DNA of 64,000 bases from Microbacterium sp. H1-D42 (GCF_022637555.1 NZ_CP093342.1:2170001-2234000), one strand, 5' to 3'; shown: positions 27,544 through 39,177, counted from the first letter of the stretch. Notes: generated from the letters alone by a model not told the origin. Made by a program: numbers and translations.

Positions 27544-29184
27544 TTACGCGCGACGACCCTTGACGATCTTCTCCTGGTTGACGTCCTCCGCCTGAGCGGC
27601 AGCGTGTTCCTCGTGACCGGGGGCGCCGATAGCGTGCCCCTTGCCACCCTGGAACTCCAGGATGAAGGCATCCGTCTGCTTCTCGAGCTCTGCCACCGTG
27701 GCATCGTCGAGGACGTTGGTCTCACGCAAGGTGTCGAGGATGCCGGTGTTGCGACGCAGGTAGTCGAGCAGGTCGCGCTCGAAGCGCAGCACGTCCTCGA
27801 TCTCGATCGTGTCGAGCTTGCCGTTCGTTCCGGCCCAGATCGAGACGACCTGCTCCTCGACGGGGTACGGCGAGTACTGCGGCTGCTTGAGCAGCTCAGT
27901 CAGACGCGCGCCACGGGCGAGCTGACGACGCGAAGCCGCGTCGAGGTCGGAGGCGAACATCGCGAAGGCCTCAAGCGAGCGGTACTGCGCCAGCTCGAGC
28001 TTCAGCGTTCCGGAGACCTTCTTGATCGACTTGACCTGGGCGTCACCGCCGACTCGAGAGACCGAGATACCCACGTCGACAGCAGGACGCTGGTTGGCGT
28101 TGAACAGGTCGGACTGCAGGAAGATCTGGCCGTCGGTGATCGAGATCACGTTGGTCGGGATGTACGCCGAGACATCATTGGCCTTGGTCTCGATGATGGG
28201 AAGACCCGTCATGGACCCTGCTCCGAGCTCGTCGGACAGCTTCGCGCAGCGCTCGAGCAGACGCGAGTGCAGGTAGAACACGTCGCCCGGGTAGGCTTCA
28301 CGGCCCGGCGGGCGGCGCAGCAGCAGAGAGACGGCGCGGTAGGCCTCAGCCTGCTTCGACAGGTCATCGAAGATGATCAGCACGTGCTTGCCGCCGTACA
28401 TCCAGTGCTGGCCGATGGCGGAGCCTGTGTAAGGGGCCAGGTACTTGAAGCCCGCGGGGTCCGAAGCGGGAGCGGCCACGATCGTGGTGTACTCCAGCGC
28501 ACCGGCCTCTTCCAGCGCGCCCTTGACGGAGGCGATGGTCGAGCCCTTCTGGCCGACGGCGACGTAGATGCAGCGGACCTGCTTGTTGACGTCGCCGGAC
28601 TCCCAGTTGGCCTTCTGGTTGATGATCGTGTCGATCGCGATGGCCGTCTTGCCGGTCTGGCGGTCGCCGATGATCAGCTGACGCTGGCCGCGGCCGACCG
28701 GGATCATCGCGTCGATGGCCTTCATGCCGGTCTGCATCGGTTCGTGCACCGACTTGCGCTGCATGACGCCCGGCGCCTGCAGCTCGAGCGCGCGCACACC
28801 CTCGGACGCGATCGCGCCGAGGCCGTCGATCGGGTTGCCGAGTGTGTCGACCACACGGCCGAGGTAGCCGTCGCCGACCGGAACCGAGAGGACCTCGCCG
28901 GTGCGGGTGACTTCCTGACCCGCTTCGATGCCGGCGAATTCGCCGAGAACGACCACGCCGATCTGGTGCTCGTCGAGGCTCAGGGCCAGGCCCTTGGTGC
29001 CATCAGCGAACGTGACGAGCTCGTTGGCCATGACGCCCGGCAGCCCCTCGACGTGCGCGATGCCATCGGCAGCGTCGATGACGGTGCCGACCTCGGTCGC
29101 CGCGGCGCCGGTGGGCTCGTACGCGTCGGCGAAGTTCTTCAGCGCGTCACGGATGACGTCGGGGCTGATCGATAGTTCTGCCAT
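27544..29184 (-). CDS. atpA: F1Fo ATP synthase alpha subunit
   Basis: The 546-residue non-catalytic F1 alpha subunit, with the nucleotide-binding loop GDRQTGKTA and the conserved [14 protein letters not shown] segment containing the arginine finger region. The C-terminus extends about 35 residues past the E. coli end with a charged, Ala/Gly-rich tail ([17 protein letters not shown]), as in other actinobacteria. Confidence 0.99.
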   Translation of the reverse strand: MAELSISPDVIRDALKNFADAYEPTGAAATEVGTVIDAADGIAHVEGLPGVMANELVTFADGTKGLALSLDEHQIGVVVLGEFAGIEAGQEVTRTGEVLSVPVGDGYLGRVVDTLGNPIDGLGAIASEGVRALELQAPGVMQRKSVHEPMQTGMKAIDAMIPVGRGQRQLIIGDRQTGKTAIAIDTIINQKANWESGDVNKQVRCIYVAVGQKGSTIASVKGALEEAGALEYTTIVAAPASDPAGFKYLAPYTGSAIGQHWMYGGKHVLIIFDDLSKQAEAYRAVSLLLRRPPGREAYPGDVFYLHSRLLERCAKLSDELGAGSMTGLPIIETKANDVSAYIPTNVISITDGQIFLQSDLFNANQRPAVDVGISVSRVGGDAQVKSIKKVSGTLKLELAQYRSLEAFAMFASDLDAASRRQLARGARLTELLKQPQYSPYPVEEQVVSIWAGTNGKLDTIEIEDVLRFERDLLDYLRRNTGILDTLRETNVLDDATVAELEKQTDAFILEFQGGKGHAIGAPGHEEHAAAQAEDVNQEKIVKGRRA

Positions 29185-29234
29185 TGTCTTCCCTTTGTGT
29201 GTCTGGGTGTGCGCGGTTCCCCGCGTCGAGTAGT

Positions 29235-30023
29235 TCAGCTCGCGAGCTTCTGGCGAAGGTCTGCGAGTCGGGCGGAGATACTGCCGTCGATGACGTCATC
29301 GGCGACCTGCACGCGCAGTCCTCCGACGACCGTGGGGTCGATCACCTGGTTGATGGAGATCTCGCCCCCATAGCGACGTGCCAGCGCATCACGGAGACGG
29401 GTCTCCTGCGCGACGGCGATCGGTGCGGCGGTGTAGACCGTCGCGACCGTGCGGCCGCCCTGTGCGGAGACGATGCGAATCGCACGGGAAAGCTGCTGAC
29501 GGATGCGGCGCTCGCGCGACTGGCGCACCAGCGAGGAGGCGATCAGCACGGTGGCGGGTGCCGCCGACGTGCCGAGCAGCTTCTCGACCAGGACGCCCTT
29601 TGCTGCGGCGTCTCCGAGACGGCTGCCGAGGGCGAGCTCCAACTCGGGGTTGGCAGCGACGATGCGCGAGAAACTGAACAGCTCCCCCGCGATGTCGTCC
29701 TTCGCCGATGCGATCGCGGTCGCGCGGATCGCGAGCTCTTCGACACCGTCGACGAGATCGGATGCCGACGACCAGCGCTCTGCCACGACAGCAGTCAGCA
29801 GCGTGCGCACCGGTGCCGAAGCACCGGCGAACACAGCGGCGACCAGCGCGGTCCGCGCCTGAGCGGGAGCTGCGGGATCAGCGAGCGCGCCGCTCAGCTG
29901 GGCCGAGTCCCCGATGGCGCGGGCGGCTGCGAACAGCTCGGCCGCGCTGTCGAGGGTCAGGCCCGACGCTGCGGCAAGCGCGTCCGTCGATGCCGCGAGT
30001 GCCTGAGTGGTCGCGCTGCCCAT
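29235..30023 (-). CDS. atpH: F1Fo ATP synthase delta subunit
   Basis: A 262-residue delta subunit joining F1 to the peripheral stalk. The C-terminal half ([54 protein letters not shown]) is the conserved region. It is longer than the 177-residue E. coli protein, typical for actinobacteria; unlike mycobacteria it is not fused to a b-type domain. Its ATG overlaps the atpF stop by one base (TAATG). Confidence 0.97.
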   Translation of the reverse strand: MGSATTQALAASTDALAAASGLTLDSAAELFAAARAIGDSAQLSGALADPAAPAQARTALVAAVFAGASAPVRTLLTAVVAERWSSASDLVDGVEELAIRATAIASAKDDIAGELFSFSRIVAANPELELALGSRLGDAAAKGVLVEKLLGTSAAPATVLIASSLVRQSRERRIRQQLSRAIRIVSAQGGRTVATVYTAAPIAVAQETRLRDALARRYGGEISINQVIDPTVVGGLRVQVADDVIDGSISARLADLRQKLAS

Positions 30024-30562
30024 TACTTCGCCTTCTCGAGGTCGGCCAGGAAGCGGTCCACGACGGCCGTCGCACGGCTGTCATCGGAGAGGGTCTCTCC
30101 AACGACGTTGCCTGCGAGGTCGATCGCGAGCGTGCCGACCTCACTGCGGAGGGACACGAAGGCGGCCTGACGCTCGGCTTCGATCTGCGTGTGCGCGGCA
30201 GTGGTGATGCGGGTCGCCTCAGCGGCCGCAGCATCCTTCGCCTCGGTCACGATCTTCTTGCCGTCCTCACGGGCGGCCTCACGGATCTCGCCGGCTTCGG
30301 TGCGAGCCTCGGCGAGCTGGCGGGTGTACTCCTCCAGCGCCTCCTCGGCCTGCTTCTGCGCCTCATCAGCCTTGGCGATGTTGCCCTCGATGGCGGCGGA
30401 GCGCTCGTCGAGCATCGCGACCAGGCGCGGCAGGGCGACCTTCCACACCACGATGAGGATGATGAGGAACCACAGACCCGACCAGATGATGTCGTACCAC
30501 GCGGGAATCAGCGGGTTAGGCGCTTCCTCCGCGGCGAGGTTCGTGACAAGAGCGTTCAGCAT
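30023..30562 (-). CDS. atpF: F1Fo ATP synthase b subunit
   Basis: A 179-residue peripheral-stalk subunit: one N-terminal membrane helix (IWSGLWFLIILIVVWKV) followed by a long charged helix (ERSAAIEGNIAKADEAQKQA and onward) that dimerises. The stop overlaps the atpH start, so the two are translationally coupled. Confidence 0.97.
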   Translation of the reverse strand: MLNALVTNLAAEEAPNPLIPAWYDIIWSGLWFLIILIVVWKVALPRLVAMLDERSAAIEGNIAKADEAQKQAEEALEEYTRQLAEARTEAGEIREAAREDGKKIVTEAKDAAAAEATRITTAAHTQIEAERQAAFVSLRSEVGTLAIDLAGNVVGETLSDDSRATAVVDRFLADLEKAK

Positions 30563-30589
30563 CCTGTCTCCTTCAGAGCTCGGTGCGGA

Positions 30590-31749
<1,160 letters not shown>

Positions 31750-31794
31750 GCGCTCGCGGGACGAGCGGCGGGCACCCGTAAAACACTACCAGAC

Positions 31795-32304
31795 TCAGTT
31801 CCCCTCTGAAGCCGCGGGCGGGGTGCCGCCGGCCGTATCGGGGGTCTCATCCTCAGGATTCACGGTCGGCAGGGTGATGTCACTGACGTTCGGCAGGCGC
31901 ATCCGCGTGAGCACCACGACATCGACGATGAGTGACATGGCCACGCCTGCGACGATCGACAGGAAGAACACCAGCGGCACGATCCACGGCTGGCCGCTGA
32001 GCACGATCATCACCACGAGGAAGATCCCGAGCTTGAGCAGCCATCCGCCCAACACGATGGCGAAGAACAGCTGCACGTAAATCGGGTCGCCGAACCAGCG
32101 GTTCGCGAACAGGATGCTGCCCGCAGTGATGCCGAGGAACACGACGGCCAGCAGCACACCGAGCAGGCCGCTCCACAGACCGTTCATGCCGGCGACGGCA
32201 TACCCGATCCCGCCGGCGACGAGCGCGAGCACCAGGGCGGATACCCCTGACCACGCCAGGGTGCGGCGCAGGATCGGATTGCTGGAGACGGGGCTCGGGG
32301 TCAT
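31795..32304 (-). CDS. AtpI-like membrane protein
   Basis: A 169-residue protein with four membrane segments (SGVSALVLALVAGGIGYAVAG, LLGVLLAVVFLGITAGSILFA, FFAIVLGGWLLKLGIFLVVMIVL, IVPLVFFLSIVAGVAMSLIVDVVVL) and an acidic Pro/Thr-rich tail. Position immediately before the atp operon and topology match the poorly conserved ATP synthase protein I, an assembly factor for the c-ring. Its ATG overlaps the wecA stop (ATGA), so it is co-translated with wecA. Confidence 0.75.
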   Translation of the reverse strand: MTPSPVSSNPILRRTLAWSGVSALVLALVAGGIGYAVAGMNGLWSGLLGVLLAVVFLGITAGSILFANRWFGDPIYVQLFFAIVLGGWLLKLGIFLVVMIVLSGQPWIVPLVFFLSIVAGVAMSLIVDVVVLTRMRLPNVSDITLPTVNPEDETPDTAGGTPPAASEGN

Positions 32305-33485
32305 CGGGGCTCCAAAGTGTCTGAGGAAGTCGGGGTCGGCGCGGCACCGGCGTCAGGTGCATGGCGCCGAGCGGGCGGAAGGAGGGTGACGACGAGGCAG
32401 GCCGCGATGCCGACGACGCCGAAGGCGATCGCGCCCAAGTACCCGCCGGGCCAGTCCTCGCGTGAGGCGATGTACATCAGCAGCACGGTGAGCGAGATCA
32501 CCGCCGTCCAGGCGTAGAAGATCAGCACGGCGTCGCGGTCGCGGTGACCCAGATCCAGCATGCGGTGGTGCAGGTGCTTGCGGTCGGGCGAGAATGGCGA
32601 CTTGCCTGCGCGCATGCGTCGGAAGACGGCCAGCCCGAAATCGAGCAGCGGCAGCATCACGATCACCAGCGGCAGCACGATCGGGATGAATGCACCGAGC
32701 AGCTGCGAACGGCCGAACTGCTCGGGGTCGAAGGCGTTGACGTCGCCCTGTCCTGTCAGCGCGATTGCTGAGGTGGCCATCAGCAGCCCCAGCACCAGTG
32801 CGCCGGAGTCGCCCATGAACAGCTTCGCCGGGCTCCAGTTCAGGGGCAGGAAGCCCAGGCAGGCGCCGATCAGCACCGCGGCGAGGAACGTGGCGAGGTT
32901 GAAGTATGTCGTGGCTCCGGAGTCGCGGGTGAGGATGTAGGAGTACACGAAGAAGATGCCGTTGGCGATGAGGCAGACGCCGGCGACCAGTCCGTCGAGA
33001 CCGTCGATGAAGTTGACGGCGTTCATCACGACGACGATGGCGAACATGGTCACCAGGATGCTCACCCAGCTTGAGACGAGGATCATGTCCCCCACCGGCA
33101 GCGACAGGATCTGCAGGCCGCCACCGACCGTGATGATTCCCGCGGCGAGGAACTGCGCGGCCAGTTTGATCATCCAGTCGAGGTCGATCAGATCGTCGAT
33201 GACGCCGATCACGGCGATCAGCAGGGCGGCGCCGAGGATCGACCACAGTGTCTGCGGCGGCACCCACATGCGCTCGAAGAACGGATTGGCCGACGAGACG
33301 AGGATGGCCGAGGCGATGCCGATGAACATCGCGACACCGCCCAGCCGCGGCGTCGGGGTCTTGTGCACGTCCCGTTCACGGATGCCGGGGTAGAGCTTGA
33401 ACTTCAAGCTCAGCCGCCAGACCGCCCATGACAGCGCGAAGGTGATCGACGCCGTCAGGATGATCGTGAACAGATACTGCTTCAC
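32301..33485 (-). CDS. wecA: undecaprenyl/decaprenyl-phosphate GlcNAc-1-phosphate transferase (MraY/WecA family)
   Basis: A 394-residue polytopic enzyme with about eleven membrane segments that starts lipid-linked glycan synthesis. Key motifs are HKTPTPRLGG near 41, the Asp-rich VIDDLID (95-101), NFIDGLDG (158-165) with its catalytic Asp, and the cytoplasmic KHLHHRML loop near 306. The HxHHR loop and position fit WecA/TagO/Rv1302-type polyprenyl-phosphate GlcNAc-1-P transferases rather than MraY. GTG start overlapping the sua5 stop (GTGA). In actinobacteria wecA next to the atp operon is conserved. Confidence 0.92.
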   Translation of the reverse strand: MKQYLFTIILTASITFALSWAVWRLSLKFKLYPGIRERDVHKTPTPRLGGVAMFIGIASAILVSSANPFFERMWVPPQTLWSILGAALLIAVIGVIDDLIDLDWMIKLAAQFLAAGIITVGGGLQILSLPVGDMILVSSWVSILVTMFAIVVVMNAVNFIDGLDGLVAGVCLIANGIFFVYSYILTRDSGATTYFNLATFLAAVLIGACLGFLPLNWSPAKLFMGDSGALVLGLLMATSAIALTGQGDVNAFDPEQFGRSQLLGAFIPIVLPLVIVMLPLLDFGLAVFRRMRAGKSPFSPDRKHLHHRMLDLGHRDRDAVLIFYAWTAVISLTVLLMYIASREDWPGGYLGAIAFGVVGIAACLVVTLLPPARRHAPDAGAAPTPTSSDTLEPR

Positions 33486-34249
33486 TCTTCGTCGACCGCG
33501 CCTTCATCGACGGCGCTCTCGCCGACCGCGCCTTCGCCGTCGGCGGCAGGTTCCGGCGTGCCATCACCGGGCTGCTCGGCGGGCTCGAGCAGGTCGCCGA
33601 GCACCTCTTCCAGCTGCTCCCTGGTGACTGCGCCCGCTCGCAGGATGCGCACGAGCGGCGTCTCGTCGGCTGCAGTGCCGACGAGCGATGTCGCGTCGAC
33701 GATCGTCGAGGGCACCCCGTTCTCGCTGTAGCCCTGTTCAAGGTAGACGGCGACGCTGTCCCCGAGCATCTCCTCGGCATCTGAGGCGATGATGGCGGCA
33801 TCGCGGCCCGTGAGGTTGGCGCTGGAGACCGCCAGTGGCCCCGTCTCGGCCAGCAGCTCGAGGGCGATGCGCTGGTTCGGCATCCGCACGGCGACGGTGC
33901 CGAGCGTCTCGCCGAGATCCCAGGTCAGCGAGGGCTGAGCGGGCAGGACGATGGTCAGTCCGCCTGGCCAGAAGGCGTCCACCAGCTTCTGCACGGCCGC
34001 CGGCACCTCTTCGACGAGTGCGGCGAGCATGTCCTGGCCTGCCACGAGCACGGGCGGCGGCATGTCGCGCCCACGCCCCTTCGCATCGAGCAGTCGCTGC
34101 ACAGCGGTCGGCGAGAACGCATCGGCAGCGAGACCGTAGACGGTGTCGGTGGGCAGCACGACCAGCTCGCCTCGGGCGATGGCCTGGCGCGCGTGGCGCA
34201 TGCCGGCGAGGACCTGGGAGTCGTCGCGGCAATCGAAGACAGTTGACAT
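33482..34249 (-). CDS. L-threonylcarbamoyladenylate synthase (Sua5/YrdC/TsaC)
   Basis: A 255-residue enzyme that makes threonylcarbamoyl-AMP for the t6A37 tRNA modification. The YrdC domain covers residues about 12-205 (GELVVLPTDTVYGLAADAF, LPAQPSLTWDLGETLGTVAVRMP, PLAVSSANLTG, STIVDATS). The C-terminal 40 residues form an acidic, repeated tail (EGAVGESAVDEGAVDEE) in place of a folded Sua5 domain. A TAGAAT box nine bases before the ATG may give an almost leaderless transcript of its own. Confidence 0.93.
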   Translation of the reverse strand: MSTVFDCRDDSQVLAGMRHARQAIARGELVVLPTDTVYGLAADAFSPTAVQRLLDAKGRGRDMPPPVLVAGQDMLAALVEEVPAAVQKLVDAFWPGGLTIVLPAQPSLTWDLGETLGTVAVRMPNQRIALELLAETGPLAVSSANLTGRDAAIIASDAEEMLGDSVAVYLEQGYSENGVPSTIVDATSLVGTAADETPLVRILRAGAVTREQLEEVLGDLLEPAEQPGDGTPEPAADGEGAVGESAVDEGAVDEE

Positions 34250-34297
34250 GGCGTGCCTATTCTACGGTGGTCGTCGCTGAGTTCCCCCGACGACTGC

Positions 34298-35155
34298 TCA
34301 GTCGCGCAGCGCCGTGGTGGCGCGATCGCGGCGGGTCAGATCCTGATGCGTGGATGCCGCGCGCCAGCCATCGCCGGAGAGGATGCTGCGGATGGCCTCC
34401 CCCTGCAGCTCGCCGTGCTCGAGCACGAGCAGTCCGCCGTCGTGCAGCAGCTCCCGTGCCCGACCGCTGATCACGCGCACGACATCCAGACCGTCGGCAC
34501 CGCCGTACAGGGCCTGAGCCGGGTCATGCAGCCGCACCTCAGGGTCGCGCGGGATGGCGTCGTCCGGCACATAGGGCGGGTTGGAGATGACGACGTCGAC
34601 CGTGCCGCGCAGATCGTCGAAGGCCGTCGCCAGATCGCCATGGATCAGAGTGAGGTTCTCCACTCCGGCGACATTGCGTGCCGCCCAGGCGTGGGCCTCT
34701 GGTGAGCGCTCCACAGCGAAGACGCGGGCGTGCGGCACCTCCGTGGCCATGGCCAGCGCGATGGCGCCGCTCCCTGTACCGAGGTCGACGGCGATGGGGG
34801 CCGGTGCGGCGTTCTCGAGCAGAGCGTCGATCGCGAACTGCACCACGGTCTCGGTCTCGGGTCGAGGGACGAATACCCCGGGTCCCACGGCCAGCTCGAG
34901 GTGCCGGAATGCGGCAGTGCCGGTGAGATGCTGCAGCGGCTCGCGGGCAGCGCGGCGCAGGACCAAGGCGTCCAGCTCGGCAGCATCCGATTCGGAGATC
35001 TCGTCGCCACGCAGCGCAGCGGCCTGCACTGCTCCCCTGCCCGCCCCCAGCACGTGTCCCAGCAGCAGCTCGGCATCCACCGACGGGTCAGGCACTCCCG
35101 CCTCGGTCAGCTGCTGAGTGACGGCGCGCAGGCGCGCGGAGAGGGTCTCGGGCAT
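34298..35155 (-). CDS. prmC: peptide chain release factor N5-glutamine methyltransferase
   Basis: PrmC (HemK) methylates the Gln of the GGQ motif in release factors. The 285-residue protein has the SAM-binding DLGTGSG (124-130), the FVPRPETE lead-in (95-102) and the catalytic NPPY (192-195). The ATG follows TACGCT by six bases, so it has its own promoter. In most relatives prmC directly follows prfA; here prfA is 4 kb away, beyond cysK, cysE and a dipeptidase-like gene on the other strand. Confidence 0.95.
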   Translation of the reverse strand: MPETLSARLRAVTQQLTEAGVPDPSVDAELLLGHVLGAGRGAVQAAALRGDEISESDAAELDALVLRRAAREPLQHLTGTAAFRHLELAVGPGVFVPRPETETVVQFAIDALLENAAPAPIAVDLGTGSGAIALAMATEVPHARVFAVERSPEAHAWAARNVAGVENLTLIHGDLATAFDDLRGTVDVVISNPPYVPDDAIPRDPEVRLHDPAQALYGGADGLDVVRVISGRARELLHDGGLLVLEHGELQGEAIRSILSGDGWRAASTHQDLTRRDRATTALRD

Positions 35156-35161
35156 CCTCTC

Positions 35162-35167
35162 AGCGTA
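35162..35167 (-). promoter_or_regulatory. -10 box, leaderless prmC
   Basis: TACGCT on the minus strand, then GAGAGG, then the ATG at 35155. Confidence 0.6.
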
Positions 35168-35266
35168 TTCCTTGCGGCCCGTCGGTCACATTCGGGCATA
35201 TTGCGACATCGTCAAACCTGCGCGACGTAGGCTGAGCACGCTCCAGCCGACGAAGAAAGGCCCGAC

Positions 35267-36214
35267 ATGACCGGCATCCACACCGACATCACCAGCACCT
35301 TCGGCAACACGCCGCTGGTCCGCCTGAACCGCCTCACCGAGGGCCTCGACGCGACCGTGCTGGTCAAGCTTGAGTCGTTCAACCCGGCCTCGAGCGTGAA
35401 GGACCGCATCGGCATCGCCATCGTCGACGCCGCCGAGGCTTCAGGCGAGCTGAAGCCGGGCGGCACGATCGTCGAGGCCACCAGCGGCAACACGGGCATC
35501 GCGCTGGCGATGGTCGGCGCTGCGCGCGGCTACAAGGTCGTCCTCACGATGCCCGCCTCGATGTCGAAGGAGCGCCGCGTGCTGCTGAAGGCATTCGGCG
35601 CCGAACTCGTGCTCACCGACCCCACCAAGGGCATGAGCGGAGCCATCGAAGCTCTCCAGGAAGTCATCGAGAACACCCCGGGCGCGGTCTGGGCTCGGCA
35701 GTTCGAGAACGCGGCCAACCCGCAGATCCACCGCGAGACCACCGCGCAGGAGATCCTGCGCGACACCGACGGCGCTGTCGATGTGTTCATCGCCGGTGTC
35801 GGCACCGGCGGCACTGTCACGGGCACCGGCCAGGCACTCAAGGCCGCCAAGCCGGACGTCAAGGTGATCGCCGTGGAGCCGAAGGACTCTCCCTTGCTCT
35901 CCGAGGGCCGCGTGGGCCCTGCCAAGATCCAGGGAATCGGACCGAACTTCGTGCCGGCTGTGCTCGACCGCGACGTGATCGACGAGATCATCACGGCCGA
36001 GTTCGATGAGTCACTCGCCACGGCACGCGACCTCGCCGCCAAGGAGGGTCTGCTGGTCGGAATCTCCAGCGGCGCGGCCGTCGCCCAGGCGCTGAAGGTC
36101 GCGGCGCGCCCCGAGAGCGCAGGCAAGACGATCGTGGTGATCGCCCCTGATACCGGCGAGCGCTACATCTCCACCGCACTGTTCGAGGATCTGCGCGAAG
36201 AGCCGCAGAACTGA
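35267..36214 (+). CDS. cysK: cysteine synthase (O-acetylserine sulfhydrylase)
   Basis: A 315-residue PLP enzyme that makes cysteine from O-acetylserine and sulfide. The PLP lysine is Lys45 (SSVKDRIG), the cofactor phosphate loop includes SGNTG (73-77), and the glycine-rich [10 protein letters not shown] near 178 is intact. AAAGG lies upstream of the ATG; TAGGCT at 35228-35233 is a candidate -10. It is followed after six bases by cysE, so both steps of cysteine synthesis are encoded together. Confidence 0.97.
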   Translation: MTGIHTDITSTFGNTPLVRLNRLTEGLDATVLVKLESFNPASSVKDRIGIAIVDAAEASGELKPGGTIVEATSGNTGIALAMVGAARGYKVVLTMPASMSKERRVLLKAFGAELVLTDPTKGMSGAIEALQEVIENTPGAVWARQFENAANPQIHRETTAQEILRDTDGAVDVFIAGVGTGGTVTGTGQALKAAKPDVKVIAVEPKDSPLLSEGRVGPAKIQGIGPNFVPAVLDRDVIDEIITAEFDESLATARDLAAKEGLLVGISSGAAVAQALKVAARPESAGKTIVVIAPDTGERYISTALFEDLREEPQN

Positions 36215-36220
36215 GTCGGT

Positions 36221-36790
36221 GTGAGCTTCATCTCCCGAGTCCGTGAGGACATCGCAGCCGCGCGCCACCGAGATCCGGCAGCGCGCACCAACTTCGAGGT
36301 GGCACTGCTCTACCCCGGGCTGCACGCGATCTGGGCGCACCGACTGTGGCACGCGCTCTGGCGACGCGGCCTGCGGTTTCCCGCCCGCCTCGGCTCGCAG
36401 CTGACGCGCTGGCTCACCGGGATCGAGATCCACCCCGCGGCGCGGATCGGGAGACGATTCTTCATCGACCATGGAATGGGCGTCGTGATCGGCGAGACGG
36501 CCGAGATCGGCGACGACGTGATGCTGTACCACGGCGTCACGCTGGGTGGCAGGGCGCCCTCCCACGGCAAGCGGCACCCGACGCTGGAAGACGGCGTCGC
36601 GGTGGGCACCGGAGCGAAGATCCTCGGCCCGATCCGGGTCGGCGCACGCAGCGTGGTGGGGGCGAACGCGGTGGTGACGAAGGATGCCCCGCCCGACAGC
36701 GTGCTGGTGGGTGTGCCTGCGAAGCCTCGGCCGCGGGGCGCGGATGAGAGCACTCGCGCCCTGCTGGCGGCACCGGACTACGTGATTTAG
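36221..36790 (+). CDS. cysE: serine O-acetyltransferase
   Basis: A 189-residue left-handed beta-helix acetyltransferase that makes O-acetylserine for CysK. The catalytic and acetyl-CoA-binding hexapeptide region [18 protein letters not shown] and YHGVTLGG is intact. It is the short form, lacking the N-terminal helical extension of E. coli CysE. GTG start six bases after the cysK stop. The C-terminus ends in [10 protein letters not shown]; a C-terminal Ile is the residue CysE uses to dock into CysK in the cysteine synthase complex. Confidence 0.96.
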   Translation: MSFISRVREDIAAARHRDPAARTNFEVALLYPGLHAIWAHRLWHALWRRGLRFPARLGSQLTRWLTGIEIHPAARIGRRFFIDHGMGVVIGETAEIGDDVMLYHGVTLGGRAPSHGKRHPTLEDGVAVGTGAKILGPIRVGARSVVGANAVVTKDAPPDSVLVGVPAKPRPRGADESTRALLAAPDYVI

Positions 36791-36819
36791 ACACAGAGCA
36801 CTCAAGAGCACTCAATCGT

Positions 36820-36850
36820 GTGGGGCGATCGTCTGGGACGATCGCCCCAC
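36820..36850 (+). terminator. intrinsic terminator after cysK-cysE
   Basis: A perfect 12-bp stem, GTGGGGCGATCG (36820-36831) with its complement at 36839-36850, a seven-base loop, then TGTTT. Confidence 0.85.
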
Positions 36851-36975
36851 TGTTTGGATGATCCGTACGAGTCACGGCGCCATCCGGCGCCCTGCTTTGG
36901 CCTCTTCCGCCAGTACCTCAGCCAGACCCGCCCGCAGCCAATAGCCTGCGTCGCAGTCGAGCAAGGAGGCTCCCC

Positions 36976-39156
36976 ATGGCGACAGAACCGCCAGTCAATC
37001 CCCAGGTCCCCCATCCCCCAGCAGTTCTGCGCTCCCCACACAATCCCCGGTTCCTCCGCGGACGTTGGCTGGCGACTGCAGCGGCCGCCGCAGTCGTCGC
37101 GACGATCGCGATCATCGCCCCGACCGGCGCCGCAGCCCCAGCATCCGCCGCTCAGGAGCAGGCAGCGCAGGCTCAGACCGCCGCGACCGCAGACGCCTGG
37201 TGGGAGCCGCCGAACCGGCCCTCCCCCGACGCCGAGCTCAACGCCACCGGCGCGCCGTTCACCGGCACCGTCGACGGCGAGGTGCGCGGCCTGGTCGACG
37301 CACACACCCACCTCAACTCGAACGAGGGCTTCGGCGGACGCATGATCTGCGGCGCGCCGTTCTCTCCGAACGGCATCGCCGCCGCCCTGCAGGACTGCCC
37401 CGAGCACTACCCCGACGGCGCTGGGGCGCTGTTCGAGAAGCTCACCAACACCGCCGACACCGACGGCCTGCACGACCCGGTCGGCTGGCCGACCTTCGCG
37501 GACTGGCCGGACGTCGCCTCGATGAGCCACCAGCAGTCCTACTACGCCTGGGTCGAGCGCGCGTGGCGCGGCGGACAGCGTGTGCTGGTGAACGACCTGG
37601 TCACGAACGGAGTGATCTGCTCTCTGCCGGTGATCATGCCGAAGGACCGCAGCTGTGACGAGATGTCGGCCATCCGCCTCGAAGCGCAGAAGGTGCGCGA
37701 GATGGAGGCGTACATCGACGACATCTACGGCGGAGCAGGCAAGGGCTTCTTCCGCATCGTCACCACACCGGCGCAGGCTCGCGAGGTGATCGAGTCCGGC
37801 CGGCTGGCCGTCGTGCTCGGTGTCGAGATGTCGGAGCCGTTCGGATGCAAGATGATCCTCGACGTCGCCCAGTGCGACCGCGCCGACATCGACGCCGGAC
37901 TCGCCGAATTCCAAGACCTCGGCGTGAGCAGCATGTTCCTGTGCCACAAGTTCGACAACGCGCTGTGCGGCGTGCGGTTCGACTCCGGCACGCAGGGCAC
38001 CATCATCAACGTCGGGCAGTTCTACTCCACCGGCACCTTCTGGTCGACGGAGCAGTGCACCGGTGCGATGCACGACAATCCGATCGGCAACGCCACAGTC
38101 CCCGAGATCGAAGAAGTGCTGCCGCCTGGTGTGGAGGTTCCGCAGTACAGCGCCGGGAAGAACTGCAACACGCGCGGTCTCACGTCGCTGGGCGAGTACA
38201 CGCTGAAGGCCATGATGGCGCGCAACATGATGATCGAACTCGACCACATGAGCGTCAAGTCCGCATCACGCAGCTTCGACCTGATCGAAGCCGCCGGCTA
38301 CCCCGGAGTGCTCTCCAGCCACAGCTGGATGGATGAGCGCATGGTCGACCGGCTGTACCGCCTCGGCGGATTCAAGTCCGGCTACCCGCACGACGCCGCC
38401 GGCTTCGTCTCGGAATGGCAGCGGGATGCCACCGCCCGCAACGCAGCCGGTGGCGGCTACGGCTTCGGGCTGGACTTCAACGGCGTCGGCAGCCACCCCG
38501 GTGGCGGCACCGCAGCGGTCCCGGTCAGCTATCCGTTCACCAGCGCAGACGGCAGCACCGTCATGGAACGCCAGGTGACCGGCCAGCGCACGTTCGACAT
38601 CAACACAGATGGCTTCGTGCACTCCGGCCTGCTGCCGGACTACGTGGAGCAGCTGCGGATCAACGGCGGTGGCGACGCGATCGTCGACGACCTGATGCGT
38701 GGCGCCGAGGCGTACCTCGGCACCTGGTCGGCGACCACCGCGTACGGATCGCAGATCAACCTCGCGACCGGAAGGCCTGCGACCGCGAGCACGTCGGAAT
38801 GGAATCCGTTCACCAGCTACAAGCCGAGTCGTGCCGTGGACGGCTCCGACTCGACGCGCTGGGCGGCGCGCGACTGGGACGGCAACCCGCAGTGGCTGCA
38901 GGTCGACCTCGGCGAGAGCGTCCCGGTGGAGCGGGTGACCGTCAACTGGGAGCGCGCGGCCGCGAAGGCGTGGAACGTGCAGCTTTCCGATGACGGCGCG
39001 AACTGGCGCACAGTGTGGTCGACGACCACCGGCGACGGCGGCCTGGACACGGCGACGTTCGAGCCGAGTTCGGCCAGATACGTGCGGGTGACCGGCACGC
39101 AGCGCACGACGAACTGGGGCTACTCGATCTGGGAGCTCGGCGTCTACGCCGGGTAG
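36976..39156 (+). CDS. secreted dipeptidase/amidohydrolase-like protein with F5/8 type C (discoidin) domain
   Basis: A 726-residue exported protein. A basic stretch (RFLRGRW) and hydrophobic segment near 32-57 ending in ASA form a signal peptide. The main domain (about 95-580) begins with LVDAHTHLN (His110, His112), a metal-site motif of amidohydrolase/membrane-dipeptidase folds, with GVEMSEPF, LDHMSVKSA and SSHSWMDE as later candidate ligand segments; it has many Cys residues. The C-terminal 130 residues (TASTSEWNPFTSYKPSRAVDGSDSTRW onward) are a discoidin-type domain that usually binds carbohydrate. AAGGAGG precedes the ATG. Substrate unknown; an extracellular hydrolase tethered to a glycan is plausible. 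Confidence 0.8.
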   Translation: MATEPPVNPQVPHPPAVLRSPHNPRFLRGRWLATAAAAAVVATIAIIAPTGAAAPASAAQEQAAQAQTAATADAWWEPPNRPSPDAELNATGAPFTGTVDGEVRGLVDAHTHLNSNEGFGGRMICGAPFSPNGIAAALQDCPEHYPDGAGALFEKLTNTADTDGLHDPVGWPTFADWPDVASMSHQQSYYAWVERAWRGGQRVLVNDLVTNGVICSLPVIMPKDRSCDEMSAIRLEAQKVREMEAYIDDIYGGAGKGFFRIVTTPAQAREVIESGRLAVVLGVEMSEPFGCKMILDVAQCDRADIDAGLAEFQDLGVSSMFLCHKFDNALCGVRFDSGTQGTIINVGQFYSTGTFWSTEQCTGAMHDNPIGNATVPEIEEVLPPGVEVPQYSAGKNCNTRGLTSLGEYTLKAMMARNMMIELDHMSVKSASRSFDLIEAAGYPGVLSSHSWMDERMVDRLYRLGGFKSGYPHDAAGFVSEWQRDATARNAAGGGYGFGLDFNGVGSHPGGGTAAVPVSYPFTSADGSTVMERQVTGQRTFDINTDGFVHSGLLPDYVEQLRINGGGDAIVDDLMRGAEAYLGTWSATTAYGSQINLATGRPATASTSEWNPFTSYKPSRAVDGSDSTRWAARDWDGNPQWLQVDLGESVPVERVTVNWERAAAKAWNVQLSDDGANWRTVWSTTTGDGGLDTATFEPSSARYVRVTGTQRTTNWGYSIWELGVYAG

Positions 39157-39177
39157 TCGAGACCGGATAGCCAGAAA

